Source: Cloeon dipterum
Lineage: Eukaryota; Arthropoda; Insecta; Ephemeroptera; Baetidae
Direction of reading: 5' to 3'
Length of the DNA stretch: 64,000 nucleotides
Assembly (NCBI RefSeq): GCF_949628265.1
Contig: NC_088789.1
Span: forward strand, 30,063,883-30,127,882
The position numbers were made by a program, and so were the translations under genes. The notes below the pieces were generated by a model that was not told the origin of the DNA, did no database searches, and saw nothing but the letters and a program-made list of their open reading frames with translations. Position 1 is the first letter of the stretch. The number at the start of each line of letters is the position of its first letter. Positions 22,610-33,307 of the stretch are shown piece after piece.

Positions 22610-22830
22610 TGTGCGAAAGACTTTTCTTCGGTCGATCTGAATTGAGAAATCATGTGAAACGCTATCACAATTTCGAGGTTTGTCCTTTCTGCAAATTGGT
22701 TTTGACTGTTCAATACAAGAAATATTACCACTTGAAAATAACAAAGTGCAATCGCTGCAAAAGCAAATTCCGATGTTTAGGTTTGTATAAGTCTCACTTG
22801 AAATCTTGCAAAAATCACAAAAATCGATGA

Positions 22831-25800
22831 CCAAAACATGAAAGCTAAAGACGATACCAAAATGTCTCCTGGAATCGCACCCAATTAAATTCATAGAACT
22901 TCAATTTAAATGTGATTATTTATGCCTAACACTTTTTTTGTAACGGAAAATCAATAAAAGTTTAATGCGAAAATCATATCATAAATTCAGAGTTTAAATA
23001 AATATAAGAAACAATTTCAATATTTTGCTGCATTTTCATTTTTCTTTCAAAGAGTGATTGAATCGGGAATTATTAGTGGTGCGTTGCTTTTAAAATAATA
23101 TAATAAGGAAGCGAGTGACCGCACTTCAGAAGATTTGGTAGCATAAAGTTTGGTTGCGAGTATGGTCCTTGAACTCTGATTAATTGTACGAAAAATTAAA
23201 ACATAAAATTAAAAAAACACGTGGTGGCTACGAGCGAGCAGCCAGCAATCAGGGCCGTTTTGTTTGCGAGGACAGAGGCGAGTACTGCTGATTATTGCAT
23301 TGCCTGTGATGCTTCATTTGGCCGCAAATTGCACGGTTAATTTGCATTTTCTGATGCGGACGCTGGGGAAAAATTTATATTGCCATGCCGAACAAATTCA
23401 TAACAAAAATTAAAAGCCTTATCAAAGAATTAGGGCTGCGATTTCCTTGCACTCGTTCACTCGCTGCTCTGCTGCGAGCTGAACCGCGCATTCAACTCCC
23501 TCACGAACGATTCTCTCTCGAGACGCTCAATTGTTGTTCGATCCAAGAAACTGACCCAATAAATTATCTTAACCTTTCCGCGTTGTAACGCAATATTGCT
23601 AGTTAAAATTGAAAGTGGTCAAAAAGTCTGTCATTGAGTTTTAACCTACCATTTTCAGCAGCGTCACGCTAGAATGAAAATCCCTTTATCCCTTCTACCT
23701 AAAATATGGGCATGTACAATATTAATAATTTACACTGCAAAGGTTTCCTTATTTTAGTAGGTTTAAATATTTAAAAGACAATTAAAACATTTTTCATACA
23801 TAAAATTTATAATGCGAAGAGTACATTTCACCGGGAGATCTCGCTCTGCACAACCACAAAGACATGAAAAATTGATTAATTGTGGTGTGTGTGCAAAACC
23901 GATTCACAACTCTCGTATGAAATCAAATTTGTGTCAAATTGTATAAAATACTCATTGGATCGTGCAGTTTCAGAATACGTATTCTTCGATTATGTTCAAA
24001 ACTTGCAGGAAAGGTTTGGGAATAAAATTTATTTTTCCATCGATTCACAATTTTTTTATTTTTAAAAAACCTAACCAAACCAACCAGCACGGCTCTCTTT
24101 CTTCTTTCAGAGGGTTCAAATACATTTTAGTTATTTTCCCTCAGCAAAAAAGATATTCCCCGAATTTTCCTGTCCAAATTCCTTCCCGAATTCTTTTAAG
24201 GCACGTTTTCAGCCAGTTGAACAACCCTCATTGCTTGGAAATACAAGAAGCGCTGCGATCAGCCAGCCTCAAAGAATTGATTTCTTTCTGCAGCCACCTC
24301 ATTCACGCACACAAATATTCACGGCTCTCTTCAGAATTTACTGCTCACCGCCTCTCGCATTCATTAAAGCTTCAACTGCCATGAGCCAATGAAAATTTTC
24401 AATTAAAGTTAAACAACAGGTTTGTTATTACATTTTAAAATCGCAAGCGGTATATGTATTTCAAATATTTTTCTGTCAGAAATTAACCAAATTAAACGAT
24501 CGATTAAATAAAAATAAATTGGATAAATGTTTCTCATTCGTACATTTAAAAAAGCACGCATTTTCCTAAACACCGTAGAGCTTTTTTTACGAGGGAAATG
24601 ACTTGCGCAACTAAAAAGAATTCAATTAACGCTTAATTTTTCCATGGTGTCCATTTCGAAATTCAAACTACCGCAGCATTAAGACTTTGATTTAGCACTG
24701 AGGGCAGTGAGATTATAATTTCTTCTGCAAATATGTTTTTTAATGAGAATAATCAGTTGCTAGACACCATTTTTTTGCTTTTGCTGATTGAAATTAGAGC
24801 TTTTATATACTTAGTGGATTTTCTTGTTAGGAAATTTTTTGAATTGCTTTTTCCATAGATAAATACTGATGCATTTGTATAATTTGAGCAAACGACAGTT
24901 TAAAACAATTAAAATGCCCCATTTGATTCGCATTAGCCATATACCTCTACCAAATTTAATTTGTTTATTTCATGAAAATACGTGACGCGAGCGATACAAA
25001 AATATTCCACGCAAAACTTAAAATAACAAAAATTGCTTTGTTATTATTATCTTCTATTCACTCTCGACAAATAATTTTATGTGTCAGCGAATGAGTAGTG
25101 TGAAAAAAACATCAGTCATCGGCAGGAAATTGGCCAGCGTCACGCTTGGTAAGTGGCCGCTGATTGGCCCGCGTTCTTACAGCATCCCAACGGCCGTGAT
25201 CCGCGATTCCAATAATTATCGACGATGACACGCGCGCACTCGCTCGGCGGAAAAACGCGAACGAAAGCAGGCAGGCAGTGCTCTAATTTTGATAATAAAA
25301 CGAACGCCAGTGTTAACAAGCGCCGGCGCTAATTCCTGCCTTTCGGTTTGCTGTCTTTCCGATGATTTCTATAATAGGGTTGCCACAACTCAACAACGCA
25401 GGAATTCTATAGGAACAGGAGAATGGCAACTGCGTCATTTTTCAAACGTTCGCTTCATTCTGGATTCAGCTTTTTTTCGGCTTGGAATCAAAATGAAACT
25501 CGAGATTTCTGATGTGCATGCCGTGTAAACTATATCACTCATTTCCTGCAAACGAATAAGGGAAGAAAACTAGTCAAGCCTCGCCGTGATTTAGATCCAT
25601 TTTATCGCGGTCTATATCCAATGTTGGCAAAATTTGAGGAAAAATATTCCCATAAATTTGATAAATAAATAGTGTTTCCAATAAAGGAGATAGTGCTCAC
25701 CAATTTAATTAACTCTTTTTCCCAGAAATTCATAGTATATTAAAAGGAAAATTGCATTTTGCAAAACCATAGAGAGCTACATTAAATAACAAATTAATAA

Positions 25801-26424
25801 TTTATCATTTACATAATTGAAAGGCAACTGGATTGGCAACCCTAAAGTGCAATGGTGGTGCCGGAGGCACAAGCGAAAGACACGCAAGCGCCCGTTCGTC
25901 TACTTTAAAGAGCGCGCACCGACGACGATACGGCGTTTGTGATCTTTGCTGCAGCAGCATCAAGATAAGGATTTTTTATGCCGCGAGAGAGTTTTTGCTC
26001 CGCCGCTTCGCTCAGGCCTCTCCTCGCGCCGCTTTGCAAGCCAATTCCCACTTTTGCACGCACTCTGCCGATGCGAACGCCAGAGCGGATTATAAATCTT
26101 TTTCCAACATTGCGCAGATCTAATCTATTTCTTATTCCCAGAAACAAAACACTACATACTTTGCCACATGTGTGAAGTACACTTTTGATGGAATTTTGTA
26201 TTTCGAAGACTATTTACAATAAATTAAAGCGCTTTATCAATTTCCCATGGAGAAGGCGAGAAATTTAAGACCTTCTTAAAAAAGGTTTTTAAGACCTTTA
26301 TAAATTTAAAGCTTTCCCGCCAAGCGAATTCAAGGGTATGTTGCCTCTCCTAAGGGTGGCGCTTCAATAGCTAAGCCACCTGCAACCTTCCATCTTTCAT
26401 TCAGGTTCAGGCAGTCTGCCCGAA
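22831..26424. other. Intergenic region upstream of copy 7
   Basis: No gene is supported over about 3.6 kb. The first ~750 bp is the short-class 3' flank (cousins at 9,200-9,850 and 29,340-30,060), with AATAAA near 22,952. The middle (23,600-24,750) is AT-rich with no recognisable feature. From about 24,780 to 26,424 it resembles 34,680-35,867 upstream of the copy at 35868, including a GCCAGCGTCACGCTTGGTAA stretch and GC-rich sequence near 25,900-26,060. It ends with the copy 7 leader module at 26354-26424. Confidence 0.5.
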
Positions 26425-27612
26425 ATGTCGATTCAAAAGGCGCTGTGCCTGATCTGCGAGCGTCCGACGGCGGATGGCGCTGTCCTCGCTGTCCACGTGG
26501 ACAAGGAGAAACTGCAGCAGTGGTTTCTTAATGTCTGCGAATACGAGTTGGCCGAGGAAATCCAAGACGAGGACCTGATTTGCTACTTTTGTCTCTGGCA
26601 CGTAGAGTGAGTTCTTAAAAGGAATTCGAGGAATCTTCTTTTTTAAATGAGAAATTTTATCTAAGGTTTCAATGGAAATTCGACGAGATGGCGGACGAGA
26701 ATTTGGTTTGGTGGAATTTGGATTTGGACGATGCAGCTAGAGAGCTGCGGAAGAAATATTTTGGTTAATGGATAGCAAACTCTGGAGTTTTAAAATTTTA
26801 TTCATTTTTATGGATTTTCAGAGGGTAAATTGGAGCAGTGTTGGGTGCAGTTGGAGAAAATTGAGATCCCGAAAAGTTCTGACGGAGAAGAGAGACGAAT
26901 TGATGAAGCTGAAATACGGCCGAGGCGATGGAAATGCATCTGCTGCAGGAAAAGATATAACTATTCTTATGATTTATTAAGACATGTGAAGAAAATGCAC
27001 AAGGAAGCCATCAGATGTGAATATCGTAGATGTGTGACTTATTTCCACACTCTTGAAGAAAAAGAAGAGCACACCCAGAATATCCACGAGAAACAAAAGG
27101 AACGAGAAAAATTCAATTGCTATTTTTGTGGAAAGGAATTTGATGGATCATCACATTACTGCCAACATGTTCGCCACGTTCACAAAGAGTTTCCTGTAAT
27201 ATGCTCTCATTTTGGTTGCTTGTCATTTTTCAAAACAAAAATCGAAATGAAATCACACTTTGATTCTGCTCACGCGAAAGATGACAAAGCAAGAATGTTC
27301 AAATGCAATGATTGCGATTACAAAGCAATGAAAAAATCTCATTTGGAAATGCACATAGCTAGAAAACACTTGCTCAAATCCACGAAATGTAAAATGTGCG
27401 AAAAACTTTTCTCCGGTCAATCTGAATTGAGAAATCATGCGAATCTCTATCACAATTTCGAGGTTTGTGCTTTTTGCAAAAAGGTTATGACTGTTTATAG
27501 CAAGAAATATGATCACTTGAAAATAACAAAGTGCAATCGCTGCAAGAGCAAATTCCGATGCAGAGGTTTGCATAAATCTCACTTGAAGTCTTGCAAAAAT
27601 CAGACAAATTGA
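26425..27612 (+). CDS. ZAD-like C2H2 zinc-finger protein, short class (copy 7)
   Basis: Exons 26425-26606, 26666-26763 and 26822-27612 join to a predicted 356 residues. Exon 1 has CLIC and CYFC, with VCEYELAEEIQDED in place of the usual VCGHELAEEIEDDD. The donor after exon 2 is the weaker GTTAAT. Exon 3 begins EGKLEQCWVQLEKIEIPKSSDG. Finger 1 is CICCRKRYNYSYDLLRH, changed in its recognition helix from its relatives. Units 2 and 4 have CxxxxC (CEYRRC, CSHFGC). The protein ends LKSCKNQTN. The stop codon lies just 17 bp before a 1.68 kb foldback element, which would therefore be transcribed within the 3' UTR. No coding damage is seen. Confidence 0.87.
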
Positions 27613-27629
27613 TAAACAAAATTGAAAGA

Positions 27630-29310
27630 TGTGTGTGTTCAGGAGTCTTTTAAGGGTAATTGTCAATTTTACCGACTTTATTTCTCCATCCTGAATTTTA
27701 CATATGTTGTTAGGGGTGTTTCATAGTGTGTAACCTGAAATTTTGAGCAAAAAATTCGGGGGCTTTTGTTGGGAAATCGCGATTTTCGAAAACGGAAAAT
27801 TTCAGATAGTAAATCCGAAATATTAAGGTATCTTCGGTCCAGATTGGAATTTCGATGTAGTTTTTTCACCTCCACACGTAACTTTTTCAGTAAAACAAAT
27901 TTGCCATGGGTCAAAAATTTGTAGGTCAAAGGTCAAGGTCACAAATTCGCGTGACAAATGTTGAATTAAAAATATCGCAAAATACGCCCCCTCGGATTTT
28001 TTTCATGAAAACGTAAAAAATGTAGCCCTGAATTTGTAGAATCGAATGGTGAAGAGAAATCGATGGAGACTCTGATAGATCGCGAGATATTTTGAATTTA
28101 AGGATTCGTGTCGGGCGTCCGGCACGACGACAATATCATCCGGCGATTTTACTTTCGTAATTTACGTCGGAATTTGATATGTAACCCCACATGTTATGCA
28201 TATGATTACCTAGAAAAATAAACGAGCTTTCTAGTGGTGTGCTTACATTTTGTTTTGGTTTCAAACTTCTGAAGAAATAGCGGCGCGCGAAAATAAAATA
28301 AAAATATTTCAAATTTTGATATTTTTGTAAATCTCAAATCTCGGGTTCTAACTATCAGAATTGCAAAAACTACCCACCGTTGGACTCGTCTCGACCTTCC
28401 CTGGCCAGCTGAAAGGTTTAGGGGTGTTTACCCTCCACCCCTAAATTGCTAAACTTCAACCCCCTAGAAAAAAACAAAAAAATGTAGCGTCTTACAGTTA
28501 GGGGTGGAGGGTAAACGCCCCTAAACCTTTCAGCTGGTTAGGGAAGGTCGAGACGAGTCCAACGGTGGGTAGTTTTTGCAATTCTGATGGTTAGAACCCG
28601 AGATTTGAGATTTACAAAAATATCAAAATTTGAAATATTTATATTTTATTTTCGCGCGCCGCTATTACTTGAAAAGTTTGAAACCAAAACAAAATTTAAG
28701 CACACCACTAGAAAGCTCGTTTATTTTTCTAGGTAATCATATGCATAACATGTGGGTTACATATCAAATTCCGACGTAAATTACGAAAGTAAAATCGCCG
28801 GATGATATTGTCGTCGTGCCGGACGCCCGACACGATTCCTTAAATTCAAAATATCTCGCGATCTATCAGAGTCTCCATCGATTTCTCTTCACCATTCGAT
28901 TCTACAAATTCAGGGCTACACTTTTTACGTTTTCATGAAAAAAATCCGAGGGGCGTATTTTGCGATATTTTTAACTGAACATTTTGCACGCGAATTTGTG
29001 ACCTTGACCTTTGACCTACAAATTTTTGACCAATGGCAAATTTGTTTTACTGAAAAAGTTACGTGTGGAGGTGAAAAAACTACATCGAAATTCCAATCTG
29101 GACCGAAGATATCTTGATATTTCGGATTTACTATCTGAAATTTTCCGTTTTCGAAAATCGCGATTTCCCAACAAAAGCCCCCGAATTTTTTGCTCAAAAT
29201 TTCAGGTTACACACTATGAAACACCCCTAACAACATATGTAAAATTCAGGATGGAGAAATAAAGTCGGTAAAATTGACAATTACCCTTAAAAGACTCCTG
29301 AACACACACA
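27630..29310. repeat. 1.68 kb near-perfect foldback element
   Basis: The left arm, 27630-28444, and the right arm, 28498-29310, are reverse complements with very few differences over about 815 bp, around a spacer of about 53 bp. The outer ends are TGTGTGTGTTCAGGAGTC and its complement. (A)GATG flanks both sides (left 27627-27631, right 29310-29314), a possible 4-5 bp target duplication. The arms contain no long conserved protein frame. Apparent frames in the two arms are the same sequence read twice. Each arm contains an AGGTCA cluster. The near identity of the arms means either a recent origin or ongoing arm-to-arm correction. Confidence 0.92.
27927..27944 (+). promoter_or_regulatory. Three AGGTCA half-sites in the foldback arm
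   Basis: The sequence reads AGGTCA, A, AGGTCA, AGGTCA. It contains a DR1 arrangement (the kind bound by RXR/USP or HNF4-type nuclear receptors) and TCAAGGTCA (the NR5A/FTZ-F1-type monomer site). The mirrored copy lies in the right arm near 29,000-29,017. Related clusters occur in the older foldback near 18,976 and 19,926. This is only a sequence match; binding is inference. Confidence 0.45.
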
Positions 29311-30927
29311 GATGAAGATGAAATTTAATGTCTCCTGGGAACATCTGCGTTCAAATATATAACATTCTCGGTAATTTCAGTCAAAAAAATGTATATATTT
29401 ATTCTTTTTTTAAAATTTTCTTCATTTTCTTAATCGATAACTGCAATACAATTTGACGTGAAAACTTCTTCAAGAATTCAGAGAGTCAATAAATACAAGT
29501 TACAAATATTTGCAGCATTTTCATTTTTGTCAGTTTATGTCAGAGAGAGAATGAAGCGGACGTTTTTGAGGTGTGCATTGCTTCCAAAATAAAATGTTGG
29601 CGAGCGTCAACAGCAGCAGTGGCATACTTTTACGCGAGTCAATTACGTCCGCGAGAACGTGCCTTGATTAATTGGCCAGCAAATAAATAAACGCGGCGGC
29701 TGCGAGCGAGCAGACAGCAATCAGGGCCGTGATTGGCGCTCATTTATTTGCCAGGACAGTTGTGCAAATAAATATTAATTTCCGGCTGATTAAATGGCAG
29801 TGTCCGTGACGATTCTCATTGGGCCGCAAATTGCAAGGAAATTTGCATATTATGATGCGGACGCCGAGGAAACAGATTTATTGCCTGTCCACCGCGATTC
29901 AGTGCATGGCCATGCGAGCGCTTTCGTCAAAAATAAAAAAAAAAACTTAATCAAAGAACAGCCACACTCTTTCGCTCGATCGCTGCTCCACCTCCGCTCT
30001 GCTGCGAGCTGATCCGCGTATTCAACTCCCTTCGCTGGCGATTCTCTTGGTACAAACGCTCAACTGGCGCTCCGATGCACGCATAGTAAATTGCCCCTAA
30101 TTTCCCTCAAAACTGACTCCTTGGAAAACTCTGCGGTTGGATCGCGGGTTGGCCTTCCTAGCTCTATATTTCCGAGTCCGCGAAAGTCAAATCAGAGAAA
30201 AGTGAAAACGGATGCGCTTAATGTTCCCTTCTTCTCTCTGAGCTGCTTGCTCTTTAGGACGCGTCAGGCCCGTGCAGAAGCGAGAACACTGTGGCGTGCT
30301 CCTACTGATAATTTCTTTTGTTGTATAATTTGTCTATCGCGAGGAGAGAAATGGTCCTCGGCTTTTTATTTCAGTGCCACATCGAAAGTGCTTTTAACAA
30401 ATTTTACAGATTGTTATCAATTTGTTTATCAATTAAATATAAAAAATGTTCAACGCAATAAAATCCTCTGCTTTCAGTTCTAGCCTCTTAACAATTTTTT
30501 TATTTTCTTAAAACAAAGTATTCCAAAGATGCGAGGAGGGCTAAGAATTTCGGTCTAAATTCTTCATTCTTTTCTTTCGTTTTCTACTTTATCTCCAAGA
30601 ATTACTCGCTTCGAATTCTCCCCGTTTGTTCATTCTTGTGTCGGAATCAGGAGGCAGAAGACCGCACACAACTCGGAATTGGACGAACCAAATCCCAATT
30701 CTTGTAGAACTAAAATTTCACTCTATTTTCTGTTTTAAAAACACTGAATATTTTCTTTACAGATCGAAAGAAAGGCCGGCCATTGATAGATTTTTGTGAA
30801 TCAGGCAGCAGAAGGAGAGTGAATTGGTAATAAATTTTTAATTTAACTTTTCGTTAAATATTTATTTCTTTGTGTTTTTAATCCAGCCCGTACTTGGCGT
30901 ACTTGAGATTACTTCCTCCTTACAAAA

Positions 30928-33307
30928 ATGTCTGAAGGAATAAATCAGAGGGATGGAAAATCAATCGCACGGCTCTGCATATTTTGTAAAAAGGAATTTA
31001 ATTCTACACGCCAATTAACGGCCCACGTAAGATTGACACACGAAAACGCAGTCAGGTGTGAAAATTACCATTGTGTCACTTATTTCCACGACGTTGAAGA
31101 AAAGGAAAAGCATGTCAAAGAAATTCATGATAAGCCTAGAGAGAGGGAAACATTCCAGTGCAGCTTTTGTGACAAGAAGATTGAGGACAAAAGTAATTTC
31201 AGAAGGCACATTTGTGGCCGTGGTCCCCCTTGTTCCCGCCCGCCCGAGTCAAAAGATAAGTTGGCATCAGATCGCAATAGGCGAGCCTAGCGCTCGCGGC
31301 CAATCAGAGCGCTGCGCGCGCTAGACTAGACAGTAGTCTGGAAGAGAGTCTGGAAGCGAGCGAACGCGTGTGCAAGGAGCACACGGCGTGGCGTCGATCC
31401 AGCGCGTTTTGTGAGCGTTCGGGGCGGTCCTGGCGACCTGCGGAGGTCCAGGAACCCTGAGCGGCGTAGGCGAGAGAAAGGTTAGCGGGATTTTGTGGGA
31501 TTTGGCTAGTTGTGAAGCGAGAATAGCGCGGGACAGAGCACGCAAGTAGAGAGACTTGGCGTGGTCCCGCGCGAATTTGGCGAATTATTCGGTTTTTCTT
31601 TGTAATTTTCTTTGTTTTGTGAGAGATATCGCTTGTCGGTGAGCCGGGCGTGCGCCGCTCACGGGATTAAAGTGCGATTTAGAGCGGATGATCGCGGATC
31701 GATTAAGTTTCTGTTTCTGGCGGCTGATTGCGTCAGATTGCGTGGAACTTGCGTGGCTGGGACTGTACGCGGCATTCTGGACGTGACTTTGTCGCGTTAT
31801 GTTACAGTTATTAGCCCGCTTCTCGCCCGTGAGTTCCGCGACTGGCTTGCAAATTGGGGAAACGGTTGTGCTAGTCGGTGTGGCCTGTGTGGGACGCGCT
31901 GTCACCAAGTCCAGGGTATGGCCTCTCTGTGAGGAGGCCGCCGCCTGACTTGGGCGCCCGCCAGTTGGCCGCCACCGGCGAACACCGAACCCAATCTTTG
32001 TAATTTCTCTCAATTAATTGTAAATTAAATTAAAGTAAATTAAATTCAGTAGATTAAAGCCACTTGTTCTTTCGGGAGGTTTTTCACAGCTCCTTCAGAG
32101 CTGTTTTCCTGCCCTATTAAAGTAGAGCCAATTTCACTTTATAATTAAATTAGTTTGCCAATAAAATCAGTTTCCTTGCTAGCCAAACCCTGCTTGTTTT
32201 CCCTTCTGAACGTTTACCCTTAAACCAGGACTAGGTAGAATTGTTTCTTTAAGACCAATAGCGCTTTAAGTCAGGTTAGATATTGTTAGTAAGCTAGCTA
32301 ATTTGTGCCGCGAGCGAAGAATCCCAAGTGAGGTCAACCCTCCCCCCTAGACACCGACCCCCCCAGAACCCCGTGAGCGCGCGCGAGCGCGCGGACCGAG
32401 CCCCGCGACACCCGAGCAGTCGGCACACATTCTTCATGTCCATAAGGAATACTCTGAAAAATGTTCTGCTCGTGGCTGCATCGCTTACTTCAAAACACCC
32501 GACGAGTCGAAAATCCACAATGACTCAGTCCATAAAGCAGAAGAAGAATCCAAAACATTTAAATGCGGAAAATGCAATTTCTCGACTAAAAAAAAGGGCG
32601 GGTTAACAGAACACATCAACGCCATACACGGAACAGAAAAGCTTGAATGCGATTTTTGTAACAAATGTTTTTTGTCCAGGTTATCTATAACGAAACACTT
32701 GCGTGATTGTCACATTTTGATGCGGTGCAGAATTTGCAAATTAGACGTGACTGTTGGGAGATACAGAGGTTGGCATTTGTTGGAGAAGAACTGCCAGCGC
32801 TGCAATAACAAGTTCAAGTGCTCGGGACGCTATCAATCGCATCAGAAACGTTGCAAACAAATTCAGTTCAAGTGCGACGTTTGCCTCAAAATATTCAAGG
32901 AAAGAAATCTTTTAGATCGTCACTTGAAAAACAAAAGTGGAAAATGCCAAAGATCGAAGCTTCTGAAGAAACGCGAAAATCACCGGCCGAAAGGAAGTTT
33001 GAGATCAAAAATCCATTTGAAGGTTGAAGCCGCGAAGAAGGAGAAGATCTGCTTAGAACGCTGCTCGCATTGCTCATCGAGTTTCCGTCGTTTCAGAGAT
33101 TTGAAGGTGCACCTTTTGAGCGCACACGATTTGATCGGGTTCAAATTCGGGTGTGCGACGTGCGGCAAGAGGTTTTTGTTCAAACAGCATCTGCTGGAAC
33201 ACGTGCGAGTGGCGCACATGGAGCAGTGCGACATTTGCCAAAAATGGTTCACTAAAAATTGCAGGGAGTTACACATGGAATACAACCATCCCAATTTCAA
33301 TAACTAA
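30928..33307 (+). pseudogene. Diverged C2H2 zinc-finger gene split by a solo LTR (copy 8)
   Basis: An ATG at 30928 opens MSEGINQRDGKSIARLC and three finger units, the second with CxxxxC (CENYHC). The frame then breaks inside the third finger at RRHI, where a 1.2 kb LTR-like insertion begins (31213). After the second CACATT at 32426 the same finger order resumes: the CSARGC unit with CxxxxC spacing, then eight further finger units to the TAA at 33305-33307. Removing the insertion with one CACATT restores the frame exactly. Unlike the other twelve it has no recognisable ZAD-like exon upstream, and it is far more diverged, so it may be an older lineage. AATAAA lies at 33403. As present it would make a 120-residue truncated protein. 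Confidence 0.8.
31213..32425. mobile_element. 1.21 kb solo LTR-like insertion
   Basis: It begins TGTGGCCG and ends GTCGGCA (TG...CA ends) and is flanked by direct CACATT copies at 31207-31212 and 32426-32431. The interrupted zinc-finger frame shows the empty site directly. It has no coding capacity. It contains a CCAAT-type stretch near 31,300, GC-rich sequence, and AATAAA near 32,160, which fit an LTR. It is unrelated by eye to the 485 bp LTRs at 39993 and 47301. Its family is unknown. Confidence 0.75.

Larger units (their letters stand above)
17276..22830 (+). pseudogene. ZAD-like C2H2 gene split by a 4.36 kb insertion (copy 6)
   Basis: Exons 17276-17457, 17518-17615 and 17673-18247 match a short-class gene up to STKCKM in the sixth finger. 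Coding then resumes at about 22612 with CERLFFGRSELRNH and ends at a TGA at 22828-22830 after KNHKNR. Between them lies a 4.36 kb insertion (18248-22609). Without it, the two halves join in the family frame. As it stands, the frame runs on into the insertion and stops at 18469, giving a protein with five fingers plus a foreign tail rich in GCP/GTH-like residues. The rest of both halves looks undamaged, so the insertion may be fairly recent. Splicing out the insertion is possible but nothing here shows it. Confidence 0.85.
27613..30927. other. Region between copies 7 and 8: foldback, copy 7 flank, candidate 5' UTR
   Basis: No coding gene is supported. It holds the foldback (27630-29310, listed separately). 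After it come the displaced 3' flank of copy 7 (29,311 to about 30,060), with AT-rich sequence and a TGTCTCCTGGGAA stretch shared with the flank at 22,861, and then about 30,060-30,770 without a recognised feature. A likely untranslated exon of copy 8 lies near 30,770-30,825, with CTTTACAG before it and GGTAATAA after it. A second acceptor, TTTAATCCAG, ends at 30,885 just before the copy 8 start. Confidence 0.4.

Noticed and set aside
27678-29262. Two identical 83-residue proteins on opposite strands
   Set aside because: They are the two arms of one palindrome; there is no start context, no second conserved copy outside and no known domain.
31612-32013. Open frames of 106 and 142 residues inside the solo LTR
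   Set aside because: Overlapping on both strands in GC-rich LTR sequence; no domain, and LTRs rarely encode proteins.
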